Part shown: positions 60,474 to 64,000 of the stretch, one piece after another
Layout: every line of letters begins with the position of its first letter
How positions within the stretch are numbered: the first letter of the stretch is position 1
Origin: Psilocybe azurescens
Lineage: Eukaryota > Basidiomycota > Agaricomycetes > Agaricales > Agrocybaceae
DNA: 64,000 nucleotides
Reading direction: 5' to 3'
Assembly (NCBI GenBank): GCA_023853785.1
Contig: JAJIRX010000510.1
Location: 62,001-126,000, forward strand
The notes under the pieces: generated by a model
The model's database searches: none
The model's input: only the letters and a program-made list of their open reading frames with translations
Told to the model about the DNA's origin: nothing
Program-made: the position numbers and the translations under genes

Positions 60474-61368
60474 GGCTCTGAGAACGGCAAAGCTGTACGA
60501 TATTCTTGTGTTGGCATGTGGAGCTCTACCGTCTGTGGGCTCGTGGCTATCTTCTTGCATTGTGTTCTAAGCATCATTACCCCTTCTCTCTATTCACTGC
60601 ATATCTATATATCCCATTTCATTCTGGCAGGATTAAACCTCCTCTTTTTCTCTTTACATACCATACCTCTTTTGCTCATAATCAACCAATCTGACTTCGT
60701 GGGCTTTTTTCAGCCTTTCGATCTTTCGTACAACTGTAGTCGATTTGGCTTCGTTGATATACCAAAGACCAGATCGTCGTCCTATCCTTCGAACTCACTT
60801 CATATCGTGTATATGCATACCTATGCTAATGTCAATAAATATCACCCAAATTCATAAGTACCGAGATATCCGAGAATCCGAGGTGGCCGACTCGTTCCCC
60901 GCCAACCGACAACGCCATGAGTGAAAGCGGTGAATGGTAGGCAGTACCATCTTATCTTCCAAATCATGCACTGCTTGTCTATGACGAGTTCAAAGTCTCC
61001 TCCAAATGACAATCACTCTGATCCTCAAGAATCAAGATGTCCACACAACAATCCAATAAATAATCAACTATGTGTACTCAATCGCTGCGATGGTGTTATA
61101 ATTCCTCGTCGACAGTTATAGATACTTCCCCACGTAGACGTATAATAATCCGCGTTGAAGTTTGATTCTTCAAGAAACAACTAATAGGCCTTCAACAGTA
61201 ACGTATGACTGATGATTATTACAGGGAAACGTAGATTCACGAGCAATGAGAGTAACAGTATCTTTCTGTACAGTACAGTGCTAATAATAAGTCCAATTAG
61301 TCCAAAATCGTCCTAAAGGAGAGGAGAATGTCCACGTCGAGAAAAGATCCAGTGGTCGTTTGATCAAG
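60474..61368. other. intergenic region between convergent genes
   Basis: No gene seen. It contains the 3' flanks of the disordered-protein gene and the F-box gene. Confidence 0.45.
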
Positions 61369-62616
61369 CTACAAGTATATTCTTTCTGACCACGCCTCGT
61401 GCCCCCTGCGACAATAGTCATTGTTTGGGTCGTACTCAAGCGCAATGGATTTGGGTCCGTTGGACTTCGATTGTTTTAAAACATCCTTCGCCGTTTGATT
61501 GCAGGCAGAAACTCTGGCGTCATTCAATGCGTCCTTGGGAGCTGAGCAACTACTTTGTAATGTAATATGCGATAAGTTCTTTGACGCAGCGAGAGGTTTT
61601 AAAATTGCCTAAGACGCGGTCAGCATCACAGATCGGAGAGAGATGGATAGATCGGTGGCCTACAGGCTCTACAGGGAGATGAAATTTGATCGAACGAAGG
61701 TTTGGAGTTGCTTTCACCAATCCTGGTAATATAGTCTCTCATTAAACGCGTTAATGTATGTAAATGAATGACCTACGTTTCATTAATCGCTCACTTTGGA
61801 AAGTGAATCGTTCAATTTCCTCCACTTTTCTGCATTCTTTGGCAATGGCACTGATCAATTTGCTTGCGTCACAGCCATCGATGCATATAACTCTCTTGAC
61901 TTCAGGACAGGATCTCAGGATGTTGTGAGCGTGAGTGGGAAGTATAACAGTCTCTATCTGGGGAAAAATATGGCCGTCGAATGCGGTCTTAAGGGCAGTA
62001 GTCATCTTGTCGTGTGCCGAAATTATGCGAAGTGTTTTCAAGTTTGGAAGTGCCTCAACCCCACGCACAAAGGCAGGAAGAACTGTAGAAGTCGAGTAAC
62101 GAGAAAGAATGACGCTCATGGTCCTTAAGGTCATCAACACCAATTAGCCAACTTAGTATCCGAAAGAAGATCCTTCACGTACCGAACATGCGACGCTATC
62201 TCCTGGTTCTCTGTGACCAGGAAGCACTTCCTGATCATAGTCTCACCGAAGACTTGGTACCATGCTCCAGACCGGGAGTGGGTAGCAAAAACGTCAAGTC
62301 TTTCCCATAACAGAGGAAAGAAAATATATCTCCAGAGCTTGCATGTTTGCGAGAGGCTGCGAAGAGCATCGGTCCGTTCAAGATAGCTGCTATCTAGACC
62401 TCTTGACGAATGTCCATAAATGATGCCAGTGGAAACAGCCTTGAAGTGGGACATGACTTCCATCAGAAGCTCAAGAGGCAACTGTAGAGCCTTAGCCTTT
62501 CCGTTAGAGAGGGTAGCTTCAGCTTGCAGATTGTTTCCGAAACGGTTTGAATCCGAAAGCATAACTCGGGGCTTGGTAGAAATCCTGGCGCGTTTGTTGT
62601 TCACCTTTGGTGCCAT
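61369..62616 (-). CDS. F-box-like protein
   Basis: This is a member of the large Agaricomycete F-box-like family, predicted to recruit substrates to an SCF ubiquitin ligase. The start at 62614-62616 gives MAPKVNNKRARISTKPRVML. The F-box-like helix is LQLPLELLMEVMSHF, followed by DALRSLSQTCKLWRYIFFPL and LWERLDVFA. Then come MSVILSRYSTSTVLPAFVRG and VEALPNLKTLRIIS (leucine-rich-repeat-like), HAHNILRSCPEVKRVICIDG and, across introns at about 61740-61771 and 61610-61672, LVKATPNLRSIKFHLPVEP and AILKPLAASKNLSHITLQSS, ending YCRRGHEAWSERIYL with TAG at 61369-61371. Near 62140 the frame needs one extra base (SDTKLA then LVLMTLRTMSVIL), another apparent single-base loss. The target is unknown. Confidence 0.7.
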
Positions 62617-64000
62617 GTCTGAAGTTGTTAGAGAGATATCGACGATGAGGTGTTAACAACTGGTATTCAGGTTTATAAAGATATCAAGGCGCCATCGAGT
62701 CACTAGGTACTCATTGCGGAGAGTGTGTACGGTTTCCAGCAGATGACATCAATCAGTCACAAGTAAGGGGTGGCCGCAAGACACTTTTTGATGTCGAGTC
62801 AGTCGGTGTGGCTGTGTTGGCGGGGGCGGGCGAACACAAGTCGGGAAAGCGCTTGCAGTCAAATGGACTTATCTCGCGCCATTATTTTCAGCTGCTGCAT
62901 TGGGCGGCCTAAATATATTCTGAATTTTGAACGTCGAATTCCGTACTCGGCTTTTGACTTTTGCGCGCTGTGTTTTTCAGCTGGCGAAATGGATTGACAT
63001 AATATTAGTAAAGTGGGGTAAAGCCTCGAATTCGTACTGATACTCTTTTCTGTATCTGCTTGCAAGAAATTCTAGTTCAGAATACAAAACTTGCACAACA
63101 TTTACACACCATCATGCAAACAATAAGCGTGGCGTAGTCTCAAATCCAGCCGCTTCCGTTTTAGTGCGCTCGATCAATAAAATTGATGGGCGTCCAGGAT
63201 CTGCCCCATCATCTTATGATCGTGGTACTTCCTACGGAAAATTCGAAAACACAAGGTCTGGATTCTGTACATAGCCGCCTGGCGACCAGCTGTCGTAGTT
63301 GGGTGTTGTTGTGGGATGTTTATTTCAAAATAAGATGATCGTGATACCCGAATCACGCGGCCTAACTAGCTCCCATACCACCAACATCAAGATTCCAAGT
63401 GAAGACTCGAAGTCTCTACCTGTGTCATGGAACCTTCAAGTCAAACGTGGGCATCTGCGGAATATAATACCTCAAAATATCCGAGACTATATTGCACTCT
63501 TAACGTCATCTCCAATGCCAGCTTCCAGAGCAATTTCCCTAGATCAGCCAAATGGTGATGGATTTTCCATTCATTTCTAAAACTTGAAAAGTGTTAAACA
63601 TGCTCATGACGCATACCAAGGTGTCCTGATGGCTCTATTATTCTTGCATTGTGTGAAAATCGCACTTTCCAATTCTTCAACCCGTAAGCAGTCCTTCTAC
63701 ACTGACTAATTCGCATGGTCTATAATTGATTCAGGACTCCCCAAAAACTTCCAGGAGAAACAGGCGAATATTTTTTTTTGCCTAAGAATTTACTTGTTCT
63801 AAAATTATGGTAGTTGAGCGCATTGCGACGCCTCTTCGACAATTTGCACAGGCAGCGCCTATTTTGGATTTTATCTGGTACCCCACGGCCACGCCTCTTG
63901 ACCCCGCGTCATTTTTGTTTCGTGGCTGCAGTGCGCGAATGCCCTGTCAAGCTCCTGGACGCATCTGATGGAAGGGTGAATATTCATATACATTGACCAT
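62617..64000. other. no supported gene at right edge
   Basis: Short frames only, for example 63299-63580 (+, containing VSWNLQVKRGHLRNIIPQNI), without recognised family, splice pattern or start context. A gene could begin or end beyond the window edge. Confidence 0.35.

Overview
The window looks like nuclear DNA of a mushroom-forming basidiomycete (Agaricomycetes). Genes are split by many short GT-AG introns of about 50-70 bp. The families fit: a Plavaka-type transposase, DUF6533 seven-helix proteins, a Rua1-type regulator, a fungal PARP-like protein, and secreted or membrane proteins of a kind I associate with Agaricomycetes. No bacterial, organellar or viral gene organisation was seen. All calls come from reading the sequence; no database search was possible.

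Layout. 1-4900: a decayed Plavaka (CACTA-like) transposon whose transposase is interrupted by a foldback MITE, then a second element with inverted terminal repeats. 5019-20409: a conserved block with valyl-tRNA synthetase (-), a PTC7-like mitochondrial PP2C phosphatase (+, divergent), a DUF6533 membrane protein (-), a Gvp36-like BAR protein (+) and a p24 cargo receptor (-). 20891-29514: a Rua1-like regulator (-), a type I membrane protein (-), mitochondrial ribosomal protein uS10m (-) and a PARP-like protein (+). 30776-35615: a degenerate DUF6533 copy and a GNAT-like gene with a long intron holding a tRNA-like sequence. 35881-43659: MAGO, a small disordered protein, a casein kinase 1 paralogue and the chromodomain/MRG protein EAF3. 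44480-51764: accessory stretch with two more DUF6533 copies, fragments of a further one, a stray EAF3 fragment and two retroposon-like repeats. 52928-53722: a peroxiredoxin. 55523-56859: a paralogue of the 25 kb membrane protein. 58940-60473: a disordered protein. 61369-62616: an F-box protein. The rest is non-coding or unrecognised.

How genes relate. There is no operon-like pathway. Three conserved genes have a mitochondrial theme: the synthetase has an in-frame upstream start that adds a presequence-like extension, its divergent neighbour is PTC7-like, and uS10m has a clear presequence. p24 and Gvp36 both serve the early secretory pathway. MAGO, EAF3 and CK1 are general nuclear or signalling factors.

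Cautions. Several otherwise well conserved genes (PTC7-like, Gvp36-like, Rua1-like, CK1, peroxiredoxin, F-box) are each broken by what looks like one missing base, often in a short homopolymer run. This points to consensus errors as much as to pseudogenes, so pseudogene calls are made carefully. I found no clearly new multi-gene system. The most interesting items are the decayed DUF6533 array with mixed-in fragments, the nested transposon with an exactly reconstructable insertion, the alternative start of the synthetase and the 6-nt exon in MAGO.
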